Source: Thermoplasmatota archaeon (GTDB lineage: Archaea > Thermoplasmatota > Thermoplasmata > Thermoplasmatales > Thermoplasmataceae). Taken from it: 32,159 nt of DNA. Both the position numbers and the translations under genes were made by a program. The notes under the pieces are model-generated. The model had not been told where the DNA came from and searched no databases. It worked only from the letters and a program-made list of their open reading frames with translations. The DNA lies in the NCBI GenBank assembly GCA_023379345.1, contig JAMCUV010000113.1, positions 1-32,159 of the forward strand. The letters are read 5' to 3'. This document shows, piece by piece, positions 1-6,213 of the stretch (position 1 is its first letter; each line of letters opens with the position of its first letter).

Positions 1-99
1 TGAAGATTTCTCAGCCAGGTCCACATACTGAGTGAGATTCTGCAGCTGATTCCTTTCGCCCACAACCATGATTCTCTTCAGGAAATTGGCATTGACCAT
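1..99 (-). CDS. Unidentified protein, N-terminal fragment cut by window edge
   Basis: Reading leftward, an ATG ending at 99 opens 33 codons that run off the window edge without a stop. The frame is also open upstream to an ATG at 174 and a GTG at 156. I prefer 99 because a TATA-like stretch at 121-131 is centred about 26 bp before it, as in the other leaderless genes here. A start at 174 would leave only 16 bp to the divergent marC. The residues are LKRIMVVGERNQLQNLTQ followed by a polar stretch. This is loosely like the N-terminus of A-type ATPase subunit I, but 33 residues are far too few to decide. The function is left open. Confidence 0.45.
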   Translation of the reverse strand, partial: MVNANFLKRIMVVGERNQLQNLTQYVDLAEKSS

Positions 100-120
100 T
101 CTGCTCCCATATTTATCAGG

Positions 121-131
121 TATTAATATAA
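121..131 (-). promoter_or_regulatory. TATA box for the gene starting at 99
   Basis: On the minus strand this reads TTATATTAATA. It is centred about 26 bp before the ATG at 99, the spacing expected for a leaderless archaeal transcript. Confidence 0.45.
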
Positions 132-190
132 TGTCATGCAATAGTTCTGACTTCACCTGCACAGATAAAAACATTTAACAGGGATTTGCT

Positions 191-838
191 ATGACGCTTC
201 TGTTGCTGAACATCATAGTATTCTACCTGTCCATTGTGGCTACAGTATTCGCAATCCTGAACCCCATAGGTGCTGTGCCAACACTCATGGTTCTCACTGA
301 TGGATATACGGCGGGCGAAAAGAGCAGGGTCATATCCAAGAGCATCATGGTCGCCTCCGGCATGATTCTTGGCTTCATGTTTGTGGGTGTTTACATATTC
401 CTGGTTCTGGGCATAGACATTTCCGACTTTAAGGTCGCAGGAGGGATTCTCCTCTTCAAGGTTGCATTCGACATGCTCCAGGGAAAAATATCAAACACCA
501 AACTGACGCCTCAGGAAACGCAGGAAAGCATGGACAAGGAAGCTGTAGGAATTGTCCCAATAGGCACTCCGCTACTTGCCGGCCCGGGAACCATAACCAC
601 GGCAATGATATATTTCAATTCACCCCAGTATTTCATATCCGAAAGAATAGCCGTGATACTTGCTGTCATCACTGTACTGTTGATATCGTACATAATTCTC
701 AGGCTGTCAAATCCCCTGTTCAACCGCCTGGGAAAGACGGGATCTCTCATAATATCCAGGATAATGGGTCTACTGCTGGCATCAATAGCCATAGAATTCA
801 TTACAAGCGGGCTGTTCACCATAATACACACTCTTTAA
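191..838 (+). CDS. marC: MarC family integral membrane protein
   Basis: This 215-residue protein has about six hydrophobic helices and is typical of the MarC/NAAT family. Family hallmarks are NPIGAVPT near residues 24-31 in the first helix and the second-half repeat PIGTPLLAGPGTI near residues 122-134. Members are inner-membrane proteins; some archaeal ones were reported to transport small neutral amino acids, but the substrate is unknown for most, and bacterial MarC is not an established antibiotic pump. The gene is divergent from the partial gene at 1-99. An AT-rich stretch at 162-171 (GATAAAAAC) is near the leaderless distance from the ATG. It ends well before the next promoter, so it looks monocistronic. 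The family call is firm; the substrate is not. Confidence 0.88.
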   Translation: MTLLLLNIIVFYLSIVATVFAILNPIGAVPTLMVLTDGYTAGEKSRVISKSIMVASGMILGFMFVGVYIFLVLGIDISDFKVAGGILLFKVAFDMLQGKISNTKLTPQETQESMDKEAVGIVPIGTPLLAGPGTITTAMIYFNSPQYFISERIAVILAVITVLLISYIILRLSNPLFNRLGKTGSLIISRIMGLLLASIAIEFITSGLFTIIHTL

Positions 839-885
839 ATCACAACCCCGCCATGTTTGTCGATCATATAAGGGTCGATCCCAGC

Positions 886-895
886 TATAAATTTA
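886..895 (+). promoter_or_regulatory. TATA box of the winged-helix regulator gene
   Basis: TATAAATTTA lies about 35 bp before the ATG at 926, giving an expected transcription start near 917 and a very short leader or none. Two direct copies of GTCGATC (859-865 and 874-880) sit immediately upstream. Confidence 0.6.
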
Positions 896-925
896 TTAGT
901 TTCAAACATTTGGCCCTTTGTTAAA

Positions 926-1378
926 ATGTTCAAGATGACAGTGGTATCAACTCCAACCAGGGTTATGGATGAGAACATAGACAAGAACATAGCGTATTTT
1001 CTATCGGATATCGGTTACATACCCCGGCTGAATCCGGGCACGGATTTCCAGGCAATTTCACAGTCCGCATATTTCAGGCTTTTCAAGGAGTGTTTCCTTA
1101 TGAATCCTGAGAGATACTGGACAGGCGAAGATCTCCTCACGTATCTAAAGACAAGCCGCACCACTCTTTACAGGCATCTGAACAAGCTCAAGTCCATGGA
1201 TATACTGGAAGAGATACAGGAAGGCAAGACAAAGAAGTACAGGATGCGTTCCGGGGATATCATGAAAGCATGGAACTGGGTCGAGGTCAATGTGAAGATG
1301 GCGCTCGAAAATTACAGGAAAACAGTGGAACACATCTGGCGCCTTTCCAGGGCGGAAATCGGCCGTGGCAAAACATAA
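926..1378 (+). CDS. Winged-helix DNA-binding regulator (possibly 5' part of a split gene)
   Basis: This 150-residue soluble protein has a clear winged-helix region near residues 55-110: an acidic helix with WTGEDLLTYL, a recognition helix SRTTLYRHLNKLKSMDILEE, and a wing EGKTKKYRM. A basic amphipathic helix rich in W, R and K follows. This architecture fits a small archaeal transcription regulator of the MarR/ArsR/PadR kind, but I cannot assign a family or effector. The TATA box is at 886-895, and the direct repeats next to it could be an autoregulatory site. The TAA stop at 1376-1378 is odd: the same frame stays open beyond it to 1735 and encodes what looks like a second winged helix. The protein may therefore be the N-terminal half of a longer regulator. 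Confidence 0.75.
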   Translation: MFKMTVVSTPTRVMDENIDKNIAYFLSDIGYIPRLNPGTDFQAISQSAYFRLFKECFLMNPERYWTGEDLLTYLKTSRTTLYRHLNKLKSMDILEEIQEGKTKKYRMRSGDIMKAWNWVEVNVKMALENYRKTVEHIWRLSRAEIGRGKT

Positions 1379-1417
1379 AGTTTTTTACTGAGTGCCAAAT
1401 TGCGCGACGAGGGGAAC

Positions 1418-1735
1418 GTGGCTAAAACAAATCTTTCCCGGATTGCAGAGTTGTTGATGAATATGGATATGATTGAGATTAAAAAGGGCGGCAAGTACAG
1501 GGTCATTTCAAACAGCGGAAAGGATGAGCCCATGGAGACCATGGGCGAATTTGTTGGCTACACACTGCTTGGAGAAGAGGGCGCTGTATGTTTCAGGATT
1601 GAGGCTGAAAATGGGAAGAATGTCCTCAGGCTCATACCTGTTTCCGGACTTATTGCAATAGAATTTGGTGACGAGGAACTGCTCACGGCCGGAAAGAAAG
1701 CTGACGACTCGGACAAAACCACCTACTTCAACTGA
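1418..1735 (+). CDS. Hypothetical protein with partial winged-helix N-terminus
   Basis: I place the start at GTG 1418, which follows a GAGGGG stretch at 1409-1414; a TTG at 1400 is in frame and also possible. The product is about 105 residues. Its first 30 residues (TNLSRIAELLMNMDMIEIKK and a short wing) look like the recognition helix and wing of a winged-helix fold lacking its first helices. The rest is beta-rich and acidic, ending in DDSDKTTYFN. It lies in the same reading frame as the regulator ending at 1378, and the intervening codons after that stop are all open. It may be the C-terminal half of that protein or a separately translated second cistron. Its 3' end overlaps the convergent thpR by 13 bases. 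Confidence 0.5.
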   Translation: MAKTNLSRIAELLMNMDMIEIKKGGKYRVISNSGKDEPMETMGEFVGYTLLGEEGAVCFRIEAENGKNVLRLIPVSGLIAIEFGDEELLTAGKKADDSDKTTYFN

Positions 1736-2244
1736 AATTCTTCCAGGGGATCGTATACCGGCCCCTCGGGCTTCAGTATGCTCCTGTAAAGAAAAATACT
1801 CCTGATTTCCTCTTTCCATTGAATGTGAGCATATTTTCTCTCAAGATCCTTTACGTTAACAGGATCACGGAATCTTGACACTGTTATATGGGGGACAAAT
1901 TTCCTGTTTTCCTTGGTGAAGCCGGTAAGGGCAGCATCAAGCACCCGATGGTTGTACCTGATCTCAGGGGAATCTTCAAGGTTGAGGTAAAGAACTCCTG
2001 CAGAAGCTGGCGAAGGGAAAGCCGAAAGGCCCTCAATCTTCACGGTGAACCGATGAAGTTCCACGGAGCGGATCCGGCTTGAAATGCGGTCAACAGAGGC
2101 TGGATCAGTTTCTCCAAGAAAAACAAAGGTAAGGTGAAGTTCTGGAGTATTTACCGGTTTGGACCCCGGAATGCGCCTGATATCCTTAAAAAGTTCATTA
2201 AGGCCATCGAATCTGGTCACTTTGGAGCCAACAAAAACTCTCAT
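1723..2244 (-). CDS. thpR: RNA 2',3'-cyclic phosphodiesterase / 2'-5' RNA ligase family
   Basis: The two HxT/S-x motifs of the 2H phosphoesterase superfamily are visible: HLTF at residues 37-40 and HITV at residues 119-122, with FVFLGE directly after the first. Family enzymes open 2',3'-cyclic phosphates at RNA ends and can ligate tRNA halves with a 2'-5' bond in vitro; the cellular role is unsettled. The open frame extends 23 codons upstream, but I start at the ATG ending at 2244 because MRVFVG is the canonical family N-terminus and the longer form would overlap the upstream gene. The 173-residue length is normal. It is likely co-transcribed with the zinc-finger membrane protein 25 bp upstream. 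Confidence 0.88.
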   Translation of the reverse strand: MRVFVGSKVTRFDGLNELFKDIRRIPGSKPVNTPELHLTFVFLGETDPASVDRISSRIRSVELHRFTVKIEGLSAFPSPASAGVLYLNLEDSPEIRYNHRVLDAALTGFTKENRKFVPHITVSRFRDPVNVKDLERKYAHIQWKEEIRSIFLYRSILKPEGPVYDPLEEFQLK

Positions 2245-2269
2245 GTGGTCATTCACATCCTCCCCGTTC

Positions 2270-2623
2270 CTAAGAGGACCGGGAGTGTTTTTCGCTCCTG
2301 AGATGCCTCTCATGAAGGTGCAGGTATATGCTGTTGGCTATTATTCCGGCATAGTAGCCGAAGAATATGAGCAGAAAGGTGTAGAGAAAATTCAGCTTGA
2401 GGTTCCTTGTGAGGAAAAATACGATTGCATAGTATATTCCCATCCCGGCCAGTATTGAGATTATGGAATTCCTGCTCATGGCTACACGCAGCTGAGTTTC
2501 CTGCCGGTTTTCTCCGGTAGTTTCCACATAACCCAGCCCCCAGCATTTATCGCAGACATCAAGAACGCCATTTTCGTCCCTGACCCAGCCTGAGCCGCCA
2601 CATTTATCGCAAAGGATTCTCAA
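2270..2623 (-). CDS. Small membrane protein with DnaJ-like zinc-binding N-terminus
   Basis: The product of about 117 residues begins with two CxxCxGxG-type motifs (CDKCGGSG and CDKCWGLG), which resemble half of the DnaJ cysteine-rich zinc finger. Two hydrophobic helices follow (ISILAGMGIYYAIVFFL and a second ending in IIANSIYL), then a basic tail rich in His, Arg and Ser. The cysteine pairs probably bind one zinc on the cytosolic side. I choose TTG ending at 2623 because GAGGTGAGGG sits at the right SD distance. A GTG ending at 2632 is the alternative and would be leaderless from a TATATA near 2656-2661. It heads the thpR transcript. The function is unknown; this is not a J-domain protein. 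Confidence 0.65.
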   Translation of the reverse strand: MRILCDKCGGSGWVRDENGVLDVCDKCWGLGYVETTGENRQETQLRVAMSRNSIISILAGMGIYYAIVFFLTRNLKLNFLYTFLLIFFGYYAGIIANSIYLHLHERHLRSEKHSRSS

Positions 2624-2754
2624 TTCCCTCACCTCAATTTATAATGAATCAAAAGTATATAGGCTTTGTTATTGAGCAAGAAAAGCGTATTTTGCGGTCT
2701 AGGCATAATAATATGAATGATATTATTTTACTTCATAAATTCATCGTGGGACAG

Positions 2755-2763
2755 AATTTATAT
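2755..2763 (+). promoter_or_regulatory. TATA box of the gcvH operon
   Basis: AATTTATAT is centred about 41 bp before the ATG at 2800. Transcription would start near 2785, leaving a short leader that carries the SD-like GAGGATGAT. Confidence 0.55.
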
Positions 2764-2799
2764 CATTAATGAAAAAAAGTGAACTGAGGATGATGAGCC

Positions 2800-3207
2800 A
2801 TGGATTATATATTTCACCGCGATCATGGGAGCATGACAAAGATTCCCGATGGCCTGAAGTACACCAAGACACACGAGTGGTATAGGATAGAGGGAGATAC
2901 TCTGACAATGGGCATAAGCGACTATGCACAGAACCAGCTTACTGATATAGTGTACATAGATCTGCCGTCCAAGGGCACCAGGAAGAAGGCGGGAGATGCA
3001 CTCCTGACCATCGAATCCGTAAAGTCAGCAGAGGATGTTTACAGTCCGGCAGATGGTGAGGTCACAGACGTGAACTCAACCCTTACAGATTCACCTGAGG
3101 CAGTGAACAAGGACTGCTATTCAAGCTGGATGGTCAAGATGAAGGTAACCGGGAAGCTTGCTGATTCCATGGATGCCGCCCAGTACAGGAAGTTTATTGG
3201 AGAATAA
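2800..3207 (+). CDS. gcvH: Glycine cleavage system H protein (lipoyl carrier)
   Basis: GcvH carries the aminomethyl group of glycine on a lipoyl arm between the P, T and L proteins. The protein has the full signature: THEWYRIEGD near residues 24-33, ISDYAQNQLTDIVYIDLP, and the lipoylation site ESVKSAEDVYSP with Lys75. The 135 residues include about a dozen more at the N-terminus than usual. An internal ATG at 2833 (MTKIPDGLKY) would give the standard length, but the SD-like GAGGATGAT favours 2800. No other glycine cleavage genes are in the window, so its partners are encoded elsewhere. The methyltransferase gene follows after 7 bp, so the two form an operon. Confidence 0.93.
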   Translation: MDYIFHRDHGSMTKIPDGLKYTKTHEWYRIEGDTLTMGISDYAQNQLTDIVYIDLPSKGTRKKAGDALLTIESVKSAEDVYSPADGEVTDVNSTLTDSPEAVNKDCYSSWMVKMKVTGKLADSMDAAQYRKFIGE

Positions 3208-3214
3208 TCCCGGC

Positions 3215-3805
3215 ATGCCCGATCACAGGGATAAATATTATTATCTTGCAAAAAAGGAACGGTACAGGAGCCGTGCTGCTTTCAAGCTCATGGAGATTCA
3301 GACCAAGTTTGATCTTCTCAGGCAAGGGCAGTACGTGCTTGAGGTGGGTTCATCCCCGGGTGGATGGTCACAGATAATCACCAGCATAACAAGAAATCCC
3401 GTGATTTCGGTGGACATCAACCAGATGGAACCCCTGGACAACGTAATATTCGTCAAAGGGAAGATAGAAGACCCCAGGACGGTTGAGAGAATCGGGGAAA
3501 TAATGCAGGGTGCTGGCATAAAGCACTTTCAGGGAATTGTTTCGGATGCCATGATCCATACCAGTGGCATACACGACAGGGATCACGCTTCTTCGTATCT
3601 GCTGTGCCAGTCCGTGATGAATCTGGTTGGCAGATTTCTGGAAAATGGCGGATTTGTGCTTCTCAAGCAGTTCCAGGGAGACCTGACAGTACAGTTTGTC
3701 AACCAGTGGAAGAAGCACTTCAGGAACTCAAGAACAACAAAAGTTTCTGCTTCCCGGGATTCCAGCAGCGAAATTTACATCATCTTTGACGGTTACGTTG
3801 CCTGA
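3215..3805 (+). CDS. rlmE: RlmE/FtsJ-type rRNA 2'-O-ribose methyltransferase
   Basis: This is an SAM-dependent RrmJ-family methyltransferase of 196 residues, close to the family length. The SAM motif VLEVGSSPGGWSQ is at residues 41-53. The K-D-K-E tetrad is visible as Lys24 (RSRAAFK), Asp111 (VSDAM), Lys151 (LLKQF) and Glu186 (SSEIYI). Bacterial RlmE methylates the A-loop U of 23S rRNA; the archaeal target is presumed similar but is not shown by sequence. The open frame extends upstream into gcvH, but I start at ATG 3215, preceded by TTGGAG at about 10 bases and matching the family N-terminus DKYYYLAKKERYRSR. Its 3' end overlaps the convergent TraB-like gene by 13 bases. Confidence 0.92.
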   Translation: MPDHRDKYYYLAKKERYRSRAAFKLMEIQTKFDLLRQGQYVLEVGSSPGGWSQIITSITRNPVISVDINQMEPLDNVIFVKGKIEDPRTVERIGEIMQGAGIKHFQGIVSDAMIHTSGIHDRDHASSYLLCQSVMNLVGRFLENGGFVLLKQFQGDLTVQFVNQWKKHFRNSRTTKVSASRDSSSEIYIIFDGYVA

Positions 3806-4458
3806 TCAGGACCTGCCAGGGCATAGCCCATTGAGACAAGCACATCCCTGATGCCGTTGTAAAATTCATGATCACACACTATGATATGGTTCTCCACATA
3901 ATTCTGCATCACAAACTCCTTGACCTTTCCCGCTATGAAATCAATTCGCATCTGTTCAAGCTTCTTCCTTCCCCTGATGGCTTTCTGTTTCTCAGCCCAC
4001 GCCTCCGCAAATTCATATTCATTGGTATCGTGGTAATCTGCATTGAGCACTCTCTTCTTTCTCATGGAATCCCTGAGGAGGTCAAAGGACCTGATGTTCT
4101 GGGTATAAGCTGAATTGTAGGTTTCATCATCCATGTCAATTCCAATGACCCGGCTGCCGCTTTTCTCAGAATAATTGATCACTTCTATGTATATGGGTGG
4201 AGGTGTCATGACCTCACCGTATTTTCTAAGCCTGATCCCGTAGATTATCTCATAATCAGACAGGTTCATCTCAAATGGGTCCTTGAGAAATTCTCTCAGC
4301 CCCTCCACCTCCGACGGGGCAATGGTAACAAGTATGATTTCAGGGTTCATTGTGTTGAGCACTGATTTTAAATCATCACCATGCGATATCAGGCCCTTCA
4401 CCCCGGAATAGACCCTGATATTCCTGTGGTTTTCCGGGTTCCTGAATTCCCTGTACAT
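3793..4458 (-). CDS. TraB/PrgY-like conserved protein, tentative
   Basis: This 221-residue soluble protein does not match a family I know with certainty. The order of elements resembles the TraB/GumN (TIKI-like) fold: an early strand with PEIILVTIAPSEVEGL, a central SRVIGIDMDDETYNSAY, a charged helical section (EFAEAWAEKQKAIRGRKKLE), and a late ENHIIVCDHEFYNGIRDVL resembling the terminal histidine strand of TraB proteins. The usual N-terminal GTxH motif is not seen, so any metal-dependent activity is doubtful. The ATG shares bases with the stop of the upstream regulator (TGATG at 4456-4460), so translation is coupled and the two proteins probably act together. Family assignment is low confidence; the coding call is firm. 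Confidence 0.7.
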   Translation of the reverse strand: MYREFRNPENHRNIRVYSGVKGLISHGDDLKSVLNTMNPEIILVTIAPSEVEGLREFLKDPFEMNLSDYEIIYGIRLRKYGEVMTPPPIYIEVINYSEKSGSRVIGIDMDDETYNSAYTQNIRSFDLLRDSMRKKRVLNADYHDTNEYEFAEAWAEKQKAIRGRKKLEQMRIDFIAGKVKEFVMQNYVENHIIVCDHEFYNGIRDVLVSMGYALAGPDQAT

Positions 4459-5408
4459 CAGGAGGTTTTCCTCTTCTCAATAATTCTCTGCAGTTGCTCC
4501 TTCTCGGAAATGCCCCTGAGCTCACTTACGCTTATTACCGGGCATCCTGCTATGTTCTCGCGTTCCGTGCTCGTCCTGCTCACCAGGAAAGCATCATTCT
4601 CAAATATTGCACTGACGTTTCTCAGCGCCTCGATACGCTCCCTCTTGCCGTTGAGGGTTTCAAGAAGACCAACAAGAAGAAATTCCCTCATTGATTCCTT
4701 TGTGATTGCATCAAAGGGCGCTCTCCTCATGGCGTGGAAATCGAAGCCATTTCCTATCATTATCTCCAGAACTTCACGGAGGAATTCATTTGTGATCTCA
4801 CCTTCCTCGGATGGCATCTGGAGAGAATCTGATATCTCCATGAGGTTTATGGACTTCCTGAGGTCTTCCCTTAGTATCTCTTCAAGCTTCAGGAAAACAT
4901 CCACAGTCACTGCACTACCACTTTCATAAAGCGATATGGATCTCCTTGAGACCCCAATCTTGTTGGAGAGATATCCGATGGAATAACCCAGTTCCTCCCG
5001 TCTTCTGTGCAGCAGTTCACCATCTATGGACACATAGAAACCGCCGGGACCTGAAGATATGCATGGCCGGTCTCCATCCACATAATCGCTGAAACTCTCA
5101 GCAGAAAGAATTGGAATGCTGTGGCGGTAGTATATGACCCCCCTCTCAAGGGCACCCGATCCAGCCTTCTCTCCAATTACCAGGGGAGTGCCGTCGGTCA
5201 GTTTTGATATTCGTATCATCTCAAGAGCATTGGGGCTCTTGAATGTGTCAATGTTCTGCAGGATCTTGATGATAAGCCGTAGTCTGTCTCTCTTGGCTAT
5301 GAGATCGAAACTCAGAAGGTTGCCCAGATTTGGATCGGAGACGTTGAATCCCTCCCTGAGCAAAATCTGGAACACTTTTCTCAAGACTGCTGCCCTGCGA
5401 TCATCCAC
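4458..5408 (-). CDS. Archaeal XRE-type HTH transcriptional regulator (COG1395-like)
   Basis: This 316-residue protein has the layout of the archaeal COG1395 regulators: an N-terminal alpha/beta domain (1-120), a Cro/C1-type helix-turn-helix near 131-183 (LHRRREELGYSIGYLSNKIG then VSRRSISLYESG), and a C-terminal domain of about 120 residues containing FLVSRTSTERENIAGCPVI. N- and C-terminal domains of this group resemble nuclease-like or ligand-sensing folds, but I see no convincing active site. The start is GTG at 5408. A TTTATATA box at 5429-5437 lies 25 bp upstream, so the mRNA is leaderless. It is translationally coupled to the TraB-like gene. The target genes are unknown. Confidence 0.83.
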   Translation of the reverse strand: MDDRRAAVLRKVFQILLREGFNVSDPNLGNLLSFDLIAKRDRLRLIIKILQNIDTFKSPNALEMIRISKLTDGTPLVIGEKAGSGALERGVIYYRHSIPILSAESFSDYVDGDRPCISSGPGGFYVSIDGELLHRRREELGYSIGYLSNKIGVSRRSISLYESGSAVTVDVFLKLEEILREDLRKSINLMEISDSLQMPSEEGEITNEFLREVLEIMIGNGFDFHAMRRAPFDAITKESMREFLLVGLLETLNGKRERIEALRNVSAIFENDAFLVSRTSTERENIAGCPVISVSELRGISEKEQLQRIIEKRKTS

Positions 5409-5428
5409 GAAAACAATTATTAAAAATT

Positions 5429-5437
5429 GTATATAAA
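5429..5437 (-). promoter_or_regulatory. TATA box of the COG1395-like regulator
   Basis: The minus strand reads TTTATATAC, centred 25 bp before the GTG at 5408. This supports both the GTG start and leaderless transcription. Confidence 0.65.
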
Positions 5438-5487
5438 CATTGCGAATAGTGGTTAAGAGGTTTCAAGAGCTATCTCTGGGAAGGAAC

Positions 5488-6087
5488 TCACTCCTCTGTT
5501 TCATCAACAAACAGGCTGGTGGAAAGCTTAGTGGTGCAATACTTGACCTCGCACTTGCTGCAAATGGGCTCCAGATCAAGATCTTCCGACGTTTCAACCG
5601 TGACCTTCCTGACACCGTCTATCTCGGAAAGAGCGGCAAAAGTCCTGGGAGGAACTGTGTGGTAGATTATTGCCCTGATGTACACATCCTCCTTCTCAAA
5701 ATTCCTGCCCTCAATTTCTTTCAGGTAGCAGCCATACTTTTTAACGGTGGAAAGAAACTCAGGAAGAACAGTGCCGAAATATCCCGGGGCTATCCTCAAA
5801 ATGACGGTCTGATGTCCCATGAGGGGCGCAATGCTTCCCATGTCAGGTATGGGCTTCAACCTGCCCATGAGCTCCTTTATCTCGGGCTTGGATTCAATGA
5901 TTTTTATTGTGTCGTAAACGGTGCGGCGATTGACACCAAGGGTCTTGGCGACCTCACTTATTGAAACCTCGATCCCGTCAACGTAAAATTTGCCATCCCT
6001 GATGGAAATACCACGGTTAAAGACGCCTTCCACAACTTTTCTCTTGATAGGGTGATCTTTGAAATATTCCTCAAGGATTAGCAGCAT
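5488..6087 (-). CDS. HTH-ACT regulator of amino-acid metabolism (COG2150-like)
   Basis: The protein has an N-terminal helical segment, an HTH (SEVAKTLGVNRRTVYDTIKI, residues 44-63), the linker PIPDMGSIAPLMG, and an ACT-like ligand-binding domain (92-168, ending DGVRKVTVETSE). This order matches the predicted archaeal amino-acid regulator family COG2150. A C-terminal extension carries CSKCEVKYC (Cys176, 179, 184), a possible metal or redox site. The frame is open to 6192, but a TATA box at 6108-6117 lies exactly 26 bp before the ATG at 6087, so I choose the 199-residue form; ATG 6099 is the alternative. The ACT ligand, probably an amino acid, cannot be read from sequence. Confidence 0.8.
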   Translation of the reverse strand: MLLILEEYFKDHPIKRKVVEGVFNRGISIRDGKFYVDGIEVSISEVAKTLGVNRRTVYDTIKIIESKPEIKELMGRLKPIPDMGSIAPLMGHQTVILRIAPGYFGTVLPEFLSTVKKYGCYLKEIEGRNFEKEDVYIRAIIYHTVPPRTFAALSEIDGVRKVTVETSEDLDLEPICSKCEVKYCTTKLSTSLFVDETEE

Positions 6088-6107
6088 AATTGCTATCATT
6101 CCATCCC

Positions 6108-6117
6108 TATATAAAAA
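6108..6117 (-). promoter_or_regulatory. TATA box of the HTH-ACT regulator
   Basis: TTTTTATATA on the minus strand is centred 26 bp upstream of ATG 6087. This chooses that codon over the longer open frame. Confidence 0.65.
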
Positions 6118-6213
6118 GTATGTAGCTAATATGGATGGTCTTCGAGATATGAAATGCCATGAGCGGCCATGGTCGAAGCCCCGTTCTTTCAATATTTCAA
6201 TTCCGGCCTGCCC

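Noticed and set aside
5440..5964. A 174-codon plus-strand open frame antisense to the HTH-ACT gene.
   Set aside because: The minus-strand gene has a matching promoter and conserved domains; the plus frame has neither.
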